Of a DNA stretch of 64,000 bases, positions 1 through 9,258 are shown piece by piece. The notes beneath the pieces were generated by a model. It saw only the letters and a list, made by a program, of their open reading frames with translations, did not search any database and had not been told where the DNA came from. Numbering within the stretch: the stretch's first letter is position 1; each line of letters starts with the position of its first letter. Where the stretch lies: positions 1 to 64,000 of the forward strand of contig NZ_PVTF01000024.1 of assembly GCF_003002815.1 (NCBI RefSeq), given 5' to 3'. The position numbers were made by a program, and so were the translations under genes. This DNA comes from Umezawaea tangerina. Its GTDB lineage: Bacteria > Actinomycetota > Actinomycetes > Mycobacteriales > Pseudonocardiaceae.

Positions 1-136
1 TCCAGTTCAATCTCAAAGGAAACCCATTGACTGGGTTCATATAAGTTACTGGCTATTCGGCACGCTGTTGAGTTCTCAAAGAACACGCGCACACCATCTT
101 GTTCCGCGTCTTACCGCGGTGCAATCCGGGGCTTGT
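1..136 (-). ncRNA. rRNA operon leader transcript, partial at window edge
   Basis: The complement of this AT-richer stretch reads as a leader running off the left edge of the window. It contains a boxA-like antitermination element (73-85) and ends with a sequence that would join naturally to the 5' end of a 16S rRNA gene just outside the window. Tandem strong promoters lie directly upstream at 143-172 and 258-286. The 16S gene itself is not in the window, so its identity is an inference. A 16S-23S spacer is the alternative, since it also carries boxA, but the two promoters favour the operon leader. Confidence 0.7.
73..85 (-). promoter_or_regulatory. boxA antitermination element
   Basis: The minus strand reads TGTTCTTTGAGAA, the actinobacterial rRNA boxA pattern bound by the NusB/NusE antitermination complex. 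It lies about 55 nt downstream of the inferred start site of the proximal promoter. Confidence 0.75.
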
Positions 137-142
137 GTTTGA

Positions 143-172
143 AGCTTAGCAAGCGATTTTTCAGACTGTCAA
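143..172 (-). promoter_or_regulatory. rrn proximal promoter (TTGACA-N18-TAAGCT)
   Basis: On the minus strand a perfect -35 TTGACA (167-172) is followed after 18 nt by TAAGCT (143-148), matching TANNNT. It is one of the strongest housekeeping-sigma promoters in the window and points at the rRNA leader. Confidence 0.75.
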
Positions 173-257
173 ATCGGCTTGCGAGGCATTCGATTCGCTT
201 AAGTTTTTCGGCCTCCGCCTCAGCCCGTTTCCGGTCTGTGTCGCGGTGACAAGGAGA

Positions 258-286
258 AAGTTACACCCCCATGAACCTGAGTCCAA
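258..286 (-). promoter_or_regulatory. rrn distal promoter (TTGGAC-N17-TAACTT)
   Basis: The minus strand shows TTGGAC (281-286), a 17-nt spacer and TAACTT (258-263). It lies about 115 bp upstream of the proximal promoter, giving the tandem promoter layout usual for rRNA operons. The stretch 290-411 holds nothing else I can name. Confidence 0.6.
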
Positions 287-411
287 ATCGGGGGTACCCC
301 TACGTCCAAGGTCAACAAAACCCCAGCTCGGGGCCCCTGTCCGACCTCTCAGAGTGCCCCGTTCGGCCCCGAATCACACACAACTGTGACCGGGACCACT
401 GGAAGTTTCTT

Positions 412-1569
412 TCACTGCCCCGCGGCGGGCAGGTGCACGGTCACCGCGAGCCCTCCGCCGGGCACGGCTTCGGCGTGCACGCGCCCTTCGTGCGCGGACA
501 CCGCCGCCCGCACGATCGAAAGCCCGAGGCCGGTCCCGGTCCGCGCGGTCCGGTCGGTCCCGCCCCGGCGGAACGGCTCGAACAGCTCGTCCACCCGCTC
601 CGGCGCGATCGGCGGCCCGGACGACGACACCCGCAGCACCGACCACTGCGGACCGCCCTCGGTGACCACGTCGATCCAGCCGCCGACCACGTTGTGCCGC
701 ACGGCGTTCTCCAGCAGGTTCCCCGCGATCCGCTCCAGCAGCGCCGGGTCGCCGACCGCGGGCGCGGGCGCGGTGCGCAGGCCGACCCGCAGCTGCCGGT
801 CCACCGACTCCGTCCGCACCGCCCGCCACGCCGAGTCCACCACGGCGGCCAGGTCGACCGGCTCGTGCACGGCCAGCCCGATGCCCTCGGTGCGGGCCAG
901 CAGCAGCAACGCGCTCACCAGCTGCTCGGCGCGTTCGGTCGCCGACCGCACCACCCCGGCCATCCGGCGCAGCTCGGCGTCGTCGGCGTCCGGGTCGGAC
1001 AGCGTCACGTCCAGCTCGGTGCGGATCACCGACAACGGCGTCCGCAGCTCGTGGGAGGCGTTCGCGACGAACCGGCGCTGCGAGTCGAACGCCGCCTGCA
1101 GCCGGTCCAGCATCTCGTCGAACGTGTCGGCCAGCTCCGCGACCTCGTCGCGGGGACCGGCCAACCGCAGCCGCTCCCCCATCGAGTCCGCGGACAGCCT
1201 GCGGGCCGCGTCGGTCACGTCGTGCACGGGTTTGAGCACCCGGCCGGTCAGCGCCCACGCCAGGACCGCGGCGGCCAGCACCACGAAGCAGAACGCGATG
1301 GCGCCGGACCGCACGACGTCGGTGCGGGCGTGCGCGCCGAGCACCTGGCTCAGCGCGTCCGTGGCGACCTCGACGCCGTCCACCTGGACGGTGCTGCCCG
1401 CCGGGTAGGTCGGCATCGAGTCAACGACCCGGCCGACGAGCATCCAGGCCAGCAGGAGCAGCAGGCAGCTCACGAAGGCGACGAGCGCGGTGGCGAGCAG
1501 GGTGATCCGCAGGCGCAGGCCCGGCCCGCGCCGTCGGGTGAAGTCAGTCCTCAGCGGAGGTCCCCGCAC
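412..1569 (-). CDS. Two-component sensor histidine kinase
   Basis: A membrane sensor kinase of 385 residues with a GTG start. It has two transmembrane segments (about 22-46 and 88-108) flanking a short extracytoplasmic loop, a HAMP linker (about 109-160), a HisKA domain with SHELRTPL (phospho-acceptor His173), and a HATPase_c domain with the N box NLLENAVRHN and the glycine box GTGLGLSIV. The usual G1 box DxGxG is replaced by a SSSGPP-type sequence, as in some OmpR-partner kinases. Its start overlaps the end of the response regulator gene (1544-1569), so the two are translationally coupled. The loop is too small for a recognisable ligand domain, so the signal is unknown. Confidence 0.9.
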   Translation of the reverse strand: MRGPPLRTDFTRRRGPGLRLRITLLATALVAFVSCLLLLLAWMLVGRVVDSMPTYPAGSTVQVDGVEVATDALSQVLGAHARTDVVRSGAIAFCFVVLAAAVLAWALTGRVLKPVHDVTDAARRLSADSMGERLRLAGPRDEVAELADTFDEMLDRLQAAFDSQRRFVANASHELRTPLSVIRTELDVTLSDPDADDAELRRMAGVVRSATERAEQLVSALLLLARTEGIGLAVHEPVDLAAVVDSAWRAVRTESVDRQLRVGLRTAPAPAVGDPALLERIAGNLLENAVRHNVVGGWIDVVTEGGPQWSVLRVSSSGPPIAPERVDELFEPFRRGGTDRTARTGTGLGLSIVRAAVSAHEGRVHAEAVPGGGLAVTVHLPAAGQ

Positions 1570-2224
1570 TGGGCACCCGGTACCCCGAGCCCACGACGGT
1601 GTCGATGATGCCGGGCTCGCCGAGCTTCTTGCGCAGCGTCATCACGGTGACCCGGACGGTCGTGGTGAACGGGTCGGCGTTCTCGTCCCAGACCCGCTCC
1701 AGCAGCTCCTCGCTGCTGACCACGGACCCCTTGGCCGCGAGCAGGACCTCGAGCACGCCGAACTCCTTGCGGGTCAGCTCCACGAGCGCGCCGCCGCGCC
1801 GCACGGTCCGCCGCGCCGGGTCCAGCTCCACGTCGCGCGCGCTGAGCAACGGGGGCGTCGCGGGGGTCGCGCGGCGGGCCAGGGCGCGGACGCGCGCCAC
1901 CAGCTCGGGGAACGCGAACGGCTTCGCGAGGTAGTCGTCCGCACCCAGCGACAGCCCGGCGACGCGGTCGTCGACGCCCGCGCTCGCGGTGAGCATCATG
2001 ACCCGCGTCAGGGCGCCGGAGCTGAGGATCTCCTTGCAGAGCTCGTCGCCGGACATGCCGGGCAGGTCGCGGTCGAGCACGACCACGTCGTACCGCGTGA
2101 TGGTGGACTTCTCGTGGCCGGACTCGCCGTCGTAGGCGACGTCCACGGCCATGCCTTCTCGCCGGAGGCCGCGCGCGATCGCGTCGGCCAACGGCACTTC
2201 GTCCTCAACAACCAGGATCCGCAC
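1544..2224 (-). CDS. OmpR/PhoB-family response regulator
   Basis: A cytoplasmic DNA-binding response regulator of 226 residues. The receiver domain (about 1-115) shows the acidic pair E7/D8, phospho-acceptor D51 in VVVLDRDLPG, T79 and K101 in LAKPF. A winged-helix domain (about 130-220) ends in the typical VRVTVMTLRKKL and GSGYRV segments. It is the first gene of a two-gene operon with the kinase, which overlaps its 3' end by 26 nt. The genomic target cannot be read from the sequence. Confidence 0.92.
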   Translation of the reverse strand: MRILVVEDEVPLADAIARGLRREGMAVDVAYDGESGHEKSTITRYDVVVLDRDLPGMSGDELCKEILSSGALTRVMMLTASAGVDDRVAGLSLGADDYLAKPFAFPELVARVRALARRATPATPPLLSARDVELDPARRTVRRGGALVELTRKEFGVLEVLLAAKGSVVSSEELLERVWDENADPFTTTVRVTVMTLRKKLGEPGIIDTVVGSGYRVPSAGTSAED

Positions 2225-2272
2225 ACCTCAACGCTACCGGGGCCGTCGGGGTGCGACGTCCCCACAACGGGC

Positions 2273-2315
2273 GATGGCCTCCGCGGGGACGGTGGTCGTC
2301 CCCGCGGAGGCCATC
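2273..2315 (-). terminator. Hairpin terminator after dxs
   Basis: Two perfect 19-nt arms (2273-2291 and 2297-2315) with a 5-nt loop lie 13 nt beyond the dxs stop codon. There is no T-run, as is common for actinobacterial terminators. Confidence 0.7.
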
Positions 2316-2328
2316 GGCGGGTCGTCGG

Positions 2329-4254
2329 CTACTTCTCGGCCCTGGCGTCCATCTCGGACGGCCGGGACGTCTCGACCATGCGGCCCGCCACCCACTCGGT
2401 GACGCGCCGGGCGACGCCCTGCGCGGTCAGGCCGAGCGAGGCGAGCACCTCGGGGCGTTCGGCGTGCTGGTGGAACTCCTGGGGCACGCCGAGGTCGCGC
2501 AGCGGCACCTCGACGTCGGCGTCGCGCAGCGCGGCGGCCAGCGTCCAGCCGAAGCCGCCGTGGCGGCCGCCGTCCTCGACGGTCACCACGAGCTTGTGCT
2601 CGGAGGCCATCGCGACGAGCTCGGGCGCGATCGGGAACACCCAGCGGGGGTCGACGACCGTGACGCCGATGCCCTGGTCCGCGAGGCGCTGGGCGGCGGC
2701 GACGCCGAGCTCGCCGAAGGCGCCGACCGGGACCAGCAGCACGTCGTGGTGCTCGCCCTCGGCGGGCTTGTGCAGCACGTCGACCGAGCCGACGCGTTCC
2801 AGCGCGGGCAGGTCGGGGCCTACGGAGGCCTTCGGGTAGCGCACGACCGACGGTCCGTCGTCGATCTCCACGGCCTCCCGCAGCTCCTCGCGCAGCGTCG
2901 CGGCGTCGCGCGGGGCGGCCACGTGGACGCCGGGGACGAGACCGCAGATCGACATGTCCCACATGCCGTGGTGGCTCGCGCCGTCCGGGCCGGTGATGCC
3001 CGCGCGGTCCAGCACGACGGTGACGCCCTGCTTGTGCATGGCGACGTCCATCAGCAGCTGGTCGAACGCCCGGTTGAGGAACGTCGCGTAGACCGCGACC
3101 ACCGGGTGCAGGCCGCCCATGGCCAGGCCCGCGGCCGACGTCATGGCGTGCTGCTCGGCGATGCCGACGTCGAAGCAGCGGTCCGGGTAGGCGGTGGCGA
3201 ACTTGTCCATGCCGACCGGGCCGCGCATGGCGGCGGTGATGGCCACCAAGTCCTCGCGCTCGCCGCCGAGCACGGCCAGCTCGTCCGCGAAGACGTGCGT
3301 CCAGGTGCGCTTGGACGGGCCGACGGCCTCGCCGGTGATGGGGTCGATGACGCCGGTGGCGTGCATCTGGTCGGCCTGGTGGTTCTCGGCCGGGGCGAAC
3401 CCGTTGCCCTTGCGGGTGACCGCGTGGACGATCACCGGCCCGCCGAACGCCTTGGCCCGCACCAGCGCGGATTCCAGCGTGGGCAGGTCGTGGCCGTCGA
3501 CCGGGCCGATGTACTTCAGGCCGAGGTCCTCGAACATGGCCTGCGGGGCCAGCGCGTCCTTGATGCCGCGCTTGGCGGCGTGCAGGGCGGCGTAGAGGGG
3601 CTTGCCGAACACCGGGGTGCGCTGCAACGCGCGCCTGCCGCTCTCCAGCACCTGCTCGTAGCCCGGCCGCAGCCGCAACGAGGACAGGTGGTCCGCGAGT
3701 CCGCCGATGGTCGGCGAGTACGAGCGGCCATTGTCGTTCACGACGATGACGACCGGTCGGGTCTTGTCCGCCGCGATGTTGTTGAGCGCCTCCCAGCACA
3801 TGCCGCCGGTCAGCGCGCCGTCGCCGACGACCGCGACGACGGTGCGCTGGGAGCCGGTGAGCTGGAACGCCTTGGCCAGGCCGTCGGCGTAGGACAGCGC
3901 GGTCGAGGCGTGGCTGTTCTCCTCCACGTCGTGCTCGCTCTCGGAGCGCGACGGGTAGCCGGACATGCCGTCGCGCTGGCGCAGCGTGTCGAACCCGTCG
4001 CGCCGCCCGGTCACGATCTTGTGCACGTAGCTCTGGTGACCGGTGTCGAAGACGACCGGGTCGTGCGGCGAGTCGAAGACCCGGTGCACGGCCATCGTCA
4101 GCTCGACGACCCCCAGGTTCGGGCCCAGGTGACCACCGGTCCGGGAGACCTTGTCGACCAGGAATCCCCTGATCTCCTCCGCGAGCCGCACCAGCTCCTC
4201 GGCGGTCATCCGTTTCAAGTCCGCCGGTCCCTGCACGGATTCCAGCAGCGTCAC
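2329..4254 (-). CDS. dxs: 1-deoxy-D-xylulose-5-phosphate synthase
   Basis: A thiamine-diphosphate enzyme that condenses pyruvate with glyceraldehyde 3-phosphate, the first step of the non-mevalonate isoprenoid pathway. The 641-residue length is normal for the family. The ThDP/Mg motif begins [16 protein letters not shown] at residue 144. The central transketolase domain ([13 protein letters not shown] onward, GIAEQHAM) and the C-terminal transketolase-like domain are intact. The GTG start at 4254 has an AGGTGG ribosome site 4 nt upstream. It is likely monocistronic, ended by the 2273-2315 hairpin. It corresponds in position to M. tuberculosis dxs1. Confidence 0.96.
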   Translation of the reverse strand: MTLLESVQGPADLKRMTAEELVRLAEEIRGFLVDKVSRTGGHLGPNLGVVELTMAVHRVFDSPHDPVVFDTGHQSYVHKIVTGRRDGFDTLRQRDGMSGYPSRSESEHDVEENSHASTALSYADGLAKAFQLTGSQRTVVAVVGDGALTGGMCWEALNNIAADKTRPVVIVVNDNGRSYSPTIGGLADHLSSLRLRPGYEQVLESGRRALQRTPVFGKPLYAALHAAKRGIKDALAPQAMFEDLGLKYIGPVDGHDLPTLESALVRAKAFGGPVIVHAVTRKGNGFAPAENHQADQMHATGVIDPITGEAVGPSKRTWTHVFADELAVLGGEREDLVAITAAMRGPVGMDKFATAYPDRCFDVGIAEQHAMTSAAGLAMGGLHPVVAVYATFLNRAFDQLLMDVAMHKQGVTVVLDRAGITGPDGASHHGMWDMSICGLVPGVHVAAPRDAATLREELREAVEIDDGPSVVRYPKASVGPDLPALERVGSVDVLHKPAEGEHHDVLLVPVGAFGELGVAAAQRLADQGIGVTVVDPRWVFPIAPELVAMASEHKLVVTVEDGGRHGGFGWTLAAALRDADVEVPLRDLGVPQEFHQHAERPEVLASLGLTAQGVARRVTEWVAGRMVETSRPSEMDARAEK

Positions 4255-4422
4255 CGCTCCACCTCGCCTGTGGTCTGCGTCGGTTCGGATTACGCATCGT
4301 GGTGGACGCGCATCGTCCGGTCAGTCTACGGAGGCACGGCTGAGGCGCAGTTCCTCACCCGCTCCCCCTGACCAGGACGTGAAGACCACCCGTCCGGTTG
4401 GCTTCTCAGGGTGTATGGAGGC

Positions 4423-5775
4423 TCACGTCCGGGGGACGAGCAGCGCCACGCACTCGACGTGGTGTGTCATGGGGAACGCGTCGAAGGCCCGGAGTTCGGC
4501 CAGCTGATACCCCAGTTCCGCGAACGTCGCCACGTCCCGTGCCAGCGCGGCGGGGTCGCACGCGACGTAGACCACCCGAGCGGGTGAACGTCGGGCGATC
4601 TCGCCCACGACGACCTTCCCGGCGCCCTTGCGGGGCGGATCGAGCACTACGACGTCGGGGACCTGGTCGACGAAGTCGGGCGAGGACAGGACGTCCTCGA
4701 CCTTGCCCCGCCGGAACTCGACCTGGGCGAGGTCGGACAGGTTCGCGACGCCGTCCTGGACGGCCCGGTGGGACGACTCGACGACCACGACGCGGCCGGT
4801 GGGGCCCACCTGCCCGGCGAGCACGGACGCGAACAGGCCGACGCCGCCGTAGAGGTCCCAGGCGAGCTGGCCTGGTTCGCCGCCGGCCCAGTCGCGGACG
4901 ACGGAGGCGAGGGTGTCCGCGGCGGCCGGGTGGACCTGCCAGAAGCCCTCGGCGTCCAGCCTCCACGTGCGCTCGGCGGCCAGCTCGACGGCGGTGCCGC
5001 TGCCGCGCCTGCGGATCGGCCTGCCGGGCACCGCGCGGCGCCCGTTGCGCGGCTGCGGCTTGCCGGACTCGGTGACGTGCACCTGGCCGCCCGCGTCGCG
5101 GGTGATGGACAGCTCGCCGCCCACCGCCCACTCGCGGCGCACGGCCTCGTCCAGGGCGCCGGGCGCGGCGATCACGCACTCGTCGACCACGACGACGCTG
5201 TGCCTGCGGTGGCCGCGGAACCCGGCCCTGCGCTCGGGGCCGACCGCCATCCGCATCCGGGTGCGCCAGCCGTCCGGGCCGCCGGGCAGCTCCTCGACGA
5301 CCACGGACCTGCGCACGTTCGCGAGCCGTTGCAGCTGCTCCTCGACCACGGCGGCCTTCAGCTCGCGCTGGGCGTCCCACGAGGCGTGCTGCCAGTCGCA
5401 GCCGCCGCACAGGCCGGGCCCGGAGAACGGGCACGGCGGCTCGACCCGGTCGGCGGAGGGGCGGAGGACCTCGACGGCGTCGCCGCGGCAGAACGAGCCG
5501 CCGGTGTCGTCGGTGACCAGCACGACCGCGAGCTCGCCGGGCAGCGCGTGCCGGACGAAGACGACCCGGCCCTCGTGGCGGGCGACGCAGTGGCCGCCGT
5601 GCGCCACCGCGCCGATCTCCACCTCGATGCGGCGGTGGCGCCAGTCGGGCTTGTCGACGACGGCGGGCCGTCCATCGGATACCTCGGCGGGCCGTCCATC
5701 AGGTACAGCAGCGGGCCGTTGCTCGGACTCGCCCGCGCGCGGGTCGTGGTCGGTGGGCTTGTCCTGCGAAGTCAC
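4423..5775 (-). CDS. TrmA/RumA-family class I SAM-dependent RNA methyltransferase
   Basis: Probable 5-methyluridine methyltransferase of rRNA or tRNA, about 450 residues. An N-terminal TRAM-like segment (about 48-110) is followed by a cysteine cluster (CPFSGPGLCGGC), the SAM-binding motif DLYGGVGLFA, the DPPR motif LDPPRKGAG and the catalytic-cysteine motif VYVACDPAAL. The GTG at 5775 is chosen because it overlaps the TGA of the upstream permease (GTGA) and has an AGGGA site upstream. A longer in-frame extension exists but lies inside the permease gene. The first 45 residues are low-complexity. Whether the target is tRNA or rRNA is open. Confidence 0.9.
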   Translation of the reverse strand: MTSQDKPTDHDPRAGESEQRPAAVPDGRPAEVSDGRPAVVDKPDWRHRRIEVEIGAVAHGGHCVARHEGRVVFVRHALPGELAVVLVTDDTGGSFCRGDAVEVLRPSADRVEPPCPFSGPGLCGGCDWQHASWDAQRELKAAVVEEQLQRLANVRRSVVVEELPGGPDGWRTRMRMAVGPERRAGFRGHRRHSVVVVDECVIAAPGALDEAVRREWAVGGELSITRDAGGQVHVTESGKPQPRNGRRAVPGRPIRRRGSGTAVELAAERTWRLDAEGFWQVHPAAADTLASVVRDWAGGEPGQLAWDLYGGVGLFASVLAGQVGPTGRVVVVESSHRAVQDGVANLSDLAQVEFRRGKVEDVLSSPDFVDQVPDVVVLDPPRKGAGKVVVGEIARRSPARVVYVACDPAALARDVATFAELGYQLAELRAFDAFPMTHHVECVALLVPRT

Positions 5776-7766
5776 CTGGGGTCCCTCTTGTCCAGACCGC
5801 GACGGATCGCGCCGGGCGCGACCACGTCCTTCTCGTGCACCCTGCTGGAGGACGCGAGCTGCCACGGCACGCTCGTCACCATCACACCGGGTTCGAACAG
5901 CAGTCGCCCCTTGAGCCGCAGCGCGCTCTGGTTGTGCAGGATCTGCTCCCACCAGTGGCCGACCACGTACTCCGGGATGAACACGGTGACCACGTCGCGC
6001 GGGTTGTCCGAGCGCATCCGCTTCACGTAGTCCAGCACCGGCTTGGTGATCTCGCGGTAGGGCGACTCGATCACCTTCAACGGGATCTTGAAGGCTTCCT
6101 TCTCCCAGTCTTGCACGAGCTTGCGGGTGTCCGCGTCGTCGACGTTGACCGTGACGGCCTCCAGCACGTCCGGTCGGGTGGCCTTGGCGTAGGCCAGCGC
6201 GCGCAAGGTCGGCATGTGCAGCTTGGACACCAGGACCATGGCGTGGTTGCGGGCGGGCAGCATCTTCTGCCGCTCCTGCTGCCGCAGCTCCTCGGCCACC
6301 CGGTCGTAGTGCCTGCGGATCGCGGTCATCAGCGCGTAGATGGCGGCCATCGCGGCGATGGCGATCCAGGCGCCCTTGGTGAACTTGGTGATGAGCACGA
6401 CCACCAGCACGGACCCGGTCATCACCAGGCCGACGGTGTTGATCGTCTGCGAGCGCCGCATCCGGTTGCGGGCGGTCGGGTCCTCCTCGGTGGACAGCAG
6501 CCGGTTCCAGTGCCGGATCATGCCGAGCTGGCTCAGCGTGAACGACACGAACACGCCCACGATGTAGAGCTGGATCAGCCGGGTGACCTCGGCGTCGAAC
6601 GCGATGACCAGCACGATCGCCGCGCCCGCGAGGAACACGATGCCGTTGCTGAACGCCAGCCGGTCGCCGCGGGTGTGCAGCTGGCGGGGCAGGTAGCGGT
6701 CCTGGGCGAGGATCGAGCCGAGCACCGGGAAGCCGTTGAACGCGGTGTTGGCGGCGAGCACGAGGATCAGCGCGGTGACCGAGGCGATGAAGTAGAAGCC
6801 GACCGGGAAGCCGTCGAACACCGCGCCCGCGATCTGCGCGACCATCGTCTTCTGCTCGTAGCCCGGCGGCGCGTTGACGATCTGCTCGGCCGGGTTCTCG
6901 GCCATCCGCACGCCCGTGACCTGCGCGAGCACGATCAGGCCCATCAGCATCATGACGGCCATCAGGCCCATCAGCAGCAGCGTCGTGGCGGCGTTGCGCG
7001 ACTTCGGCTTGCGGAACGCGGGCACGCCGTTGCTGATCGCCTCGACGCCGGTCAGGGCCGCGCAGCCGGAGGAGAACGCGCGCAGCACGAGGAACACGAA
7101 CGCGAGGCCCATCAGGTGGTCGTCCTCGGCCCGGATCTCGATGTTCGCGCTCTCCGCGTGCATCACGTCGCCGAGCACGAACACCCGGAACAGGCCCCAG
7201 CCGATCATCAGCAGGATGCCGATCATGAACGCGTAGGTGGGGATCGCGAAGGCGGTGCCCGACTCGCGCAGGCCGCGCAGGTTGATGGCGGTCAGCACCA
7301 CGATCGCCGCCACCGCGAACTCGACCTTGTGCGTGGCCACGTACGGCAGCGCCGAGCCGATGTTCGCCATCGCCGAGGCGATCGACACCGCCACCGTGAG
7401 GATGTAGTCCACGAGCAGCGCGCTGGCCACCGTCAGGCCCGCCTGCCTGCCCAGGTTGACCGTCGCGACCTCGTAGTCACCCCCGCCGGACGGGTAGGCG
7501 TGCACGTTCTGCCGGTAGCTGGCGACCACGACGAGCATCACAGCCACGACCACGAGGCCGACCCAAGGTGCCAAGGTGTACGCGGACAGACCCGCGACGG
7601 AGAGCACCAGGAAGATCTCCTCCGGCGCGTACGCCACGGAGGACATCGCGTCCGAGGCGAACACCGGCAAGGCGATGCGCTTGGGCAGGAGCGTGTGGGC
7701 GAGTCGATCACTGCGGAAGGGCCTGCCGACGACAAGGCGCTTGGCCGCGGTTGCGAGCTTGGACAC
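5772..7766 (-). CDS. APC-superfamily amino-acid/cation permease
   Basis: Integral membrane transporter of 664 residues. The first about 470 residues hold roughly 12 hydrophobic segments of the APC fold, including the early FASDAMSSVAYAPEEI stretch typical of this actinobacterial group. A cytosolic C-terminal domain of about 170 residues ends in a conserved HWWEQILHNQSALRLK region. GTG start. It is translationally coupled to the downstream RNA methyltransferase and divergent from the two TrkA genes (103 bp between starts). The neighbouring KTN proteins make potassium a plausible substrate, but the sequence does not prove it. Confidence 0.85.
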   Translation of the reverse strand: MSKLATAAKRLVVGRPFRSDRLAHTLLPKRIALPVFASDAMSSVAYAPEEIFLVLSVAGLSAYTLAPWVGLVVVAVMLVVVASYRQNVHAYPSGGGDYEVATVNLGRQAGLTVASALLVDYILTVAVSIASAMANIGSALPYVATHKVEFAVAAIVVLTAINLRGLRESGTAFAIPTYAFMIGILLMIGWGLFRVFVLGDVMHAESANIEIRAEDDHLMGLAFVFLVLRAFSSGCAALTGVEAISNGVPAFRKPKSRNAATTLLLMGLMAVMMLMGLIVLAQVTGVRMAENPAEQIVNAPPGYEQKTMVAQIAGAVFDGFPVGFYFIASVTALILVLAANTAFNGFPVLGSILAQDRYLPRQLHTRGDRLAFSNGIVFLAGAAIVLVIAFDAEVTRLIQLYIVGVFVSFTLSQLGMIRHWNRLLSTEEDPTARNRMRRSQTINTVGLVMTGSVLVVVLITKFTKGAWIAIAAMAAIYALMTAIRRHYDRVAEELRQQERQKMLPARNHAMVLVSKLHMPTLRALAYAKATRPDVLEAVTVNVDDADTRKLVQDWEKEAFKIPLKVIESPYREITKPVLDYVKRMRSDNPRDVVTVFIPEYVVGHWWEQILHNQSALRLKGRLLFEPGVMVTSVPWQLASSSRVHEKDVVAPGAIRRGLDKRDPR

Positions 7767-7869
7767 GAGGTCAGAGCGTAAGGGCTGCGCTCACCGTTTC
7801 GGACCAATCATGGGTAGGTTCGGTCACGCCAGTCGCGCACGTCGTGCGCGTACGACGAGGAGGCACGTG

Positions 7870-8532
7870 GTGCACGTGGTGATCATGGGTTGCGGCCGGG
7901 TGGGGACATCCCTGGCCAAGGCCCTGGAGCGACTTGACCACCAGGTCGCGGTCATCGACAAGAACGCGCAGTCGTTCCGGCGCCTGGGGGCCGACTTCCA
8001 CGGCCAGCAGGTGATCGGCAACGGCTTCGACCGGCAGGTGCTGATCGAGGCCGGGATCGAGCGCGCGGGTGCCTTCGCCGCCGTCTCCAGCGGTGACAAC
8101 TCGAACATCATCTCGGCGCGGGTGGCGCGCGAGACCTTCGGTGTCCAGCACGTCGTCGCCCGCATCTACGACCACAAGCGGGCCGAGGTGTACGAGCGCC
8201 TGGGCATCCCGACGGTCGCGACCGTGCCGTGGAGCACCGACCGGTTCCTCCGCGTGCTCGTCCCGGAGGGCGCGACGACGGCCTGGCGCGACCCGTCCGG
8301 GACGGTCGCCGTGCTGCCGATCAGCGTCCACGAGGACTGGGTCGGGCACTCGGTCGCGGAGCTGCAGGAGGCGACCGCGTGCCGGGTCGCGTTCATCATG
8401 CGGTTCGGCACCGGGGTGCTCCCGGACTCCAAGTCCGTCGTCCAGGCCGACGATGTGATCTACGTCGCAGCCCTGTCCGGGACGCTCACGGACGTGACCG
8501 CCGCGGCAGGCCGCGCACCTGAGGAGAGCTGA
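7870..8532 (+). CDS. TrkA-family potassium uptake regulatory protein (first of pair)
   Basis: A cytosolic KTN/RCK protein of 220 residues that binds NAD(H) or nucleotides and gates potassium transport. It opens with the Rossmann motif MGCGRVGTS (TrkA_N), with a TrkA_C domain in the last about 80 residues. The GTG at 7870 is preferred because AGGAGG (7858-7863) lies 6 nt upstream. GTG 7867 would be only 3 nt away. Its stop overlaps the ATG of the next gene (TGATG). It corresponds to mycobacterial ceoB. Confidence 0.9.
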   Translation: MHVVIMGCGRVGTSLAKALERLDHQVAVIDKNAQSFRRLGADFHGQQVIGNGFDRQVLIEAGIERAGAFAAVSSGDNSNIISARVARETFGVQHVVARIYDHKRAEVYERLGIPTVATVPWSTDRFLRVLVPEGATTAWRDPSGTVAVLPISVHEDWVGHSVAELQEATACRVAFIMRFGTGVLPDSKSVVQADDVIYVAALSGTLTDVTAAAGRAPEES

Positions 8533-9188
8533 TGCGGGTCGCCATCGCCGGAGCGGGCGCGGTCGGCCGCTCCATCGCGCAGGAGCTGGTGTCCGACGGG
8601 CACCAGGTGATGCTCATCGAACGCGACTGGGCGCACTTCGAGCCGCACACCGTCGAGCAGGCCGAGTGGGTGCAGGCCGACGCGTGCGAGCTGTCCTCGC
8701 TGGAGGACGCCGGGATGCAGCTCTGCGACGTCGTCATCGCCGCCACCGGCGACGACAAGGTCAACCTGGTGGTGTCGCTGCTCGCCAAGACGGAGTTCGC
8801 CGTCAAGCGCGTCGTCGCACGGGTCAACGACCCGGCCAACGAGTGGCTGTTCACCGAGTCGTGGGGCGTCGACGTCGCCGTGTCGACCCCGCGCATCCTG
8901 GCCGCCATGGTCGAGGAGGCCGTGACCGTCGGCGACGTGGTGCGCCTGCTCACCCTGCGCCAGGGCCAGGCCAACCTCGTCGAGATCACCCTCCCGCACG
9001 ACACCCCGCTGGCGGGCGAGCCGGTCAGCGAGCTCGTGCTGCCGCGCGACGCCGCGCTGGTGACGATCCTGCGCGGCGGGCGGGTCATCGTGCCGTCGGT
9101 CGACGACACGTTCGAGGGCGGCGACGAGCTGCTGTTCGTGGCGACCGCGGCCGTCGAGCAGGAGATCCGCTCCGCGCTGGGGTACTGA
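8532..9188 (+). CDS. TrkA-family potassium uptake regulatory protein (second of pair)
   Basis: A second KTN protein of 218 residues with the nucleotide-binding motif IAGAGAVGRSIAQEL at the N terminus and a TrkA_C domain near the C terminus (EPVSELVLPRDAALVTILRGG). It is co-translated with the first copy through a 1-nt overlap. The two probably form a hetero-oligomeric regulatory ring for a K+ transporter, perhaps the divergently encoded permease. It corresponds to mycobacterial ceoC/trkB. Confidence 0.9.
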   Translation: MRVAIAGAGAVGRSIAQELVSDGHQVMLIERDWAHFEPHTVEQAEWVQADACELSSLEDAGMQLCDVVIAATGDDKVNLVVSLLAKTEFAVKRVVARVNDPANEWLFTESWGVDVAVSTPRILAAMVEEAVTVGDVVRLLTLRQGQANLVEITLPHDTPLAGEPVSELVLPRDAALVTILRGGRVIVPSVDDTFEGGDELLFVATAAVEQEIRSALGY

Positions 9189-9209
9189 CGCGCTGGGCTG
9201 CTGACGACT

Positions 9210-9239
9210 CCGCCCCGCCCGGACGTCCGGGCGGGGCGG
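9210..9239. terminator. Bidirectional hairpin terminator
   Basis: A perfect 30-bp palindrome (arms 9210-9224 and 9225-9239) between the convergent TrkA and DUF3159 genes. Confidence 0.75.
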
Positions 9240-9258
9240 TTCCGGTGCTCCGGGGTCG

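Noticed and set aside
5835-7781. A 648-codon open frame opposite the APC permease
   Set aside because: Antisense shadow; its translation is His/Asp/Gln-rich with no domain, whereas the permease is a complete family member.
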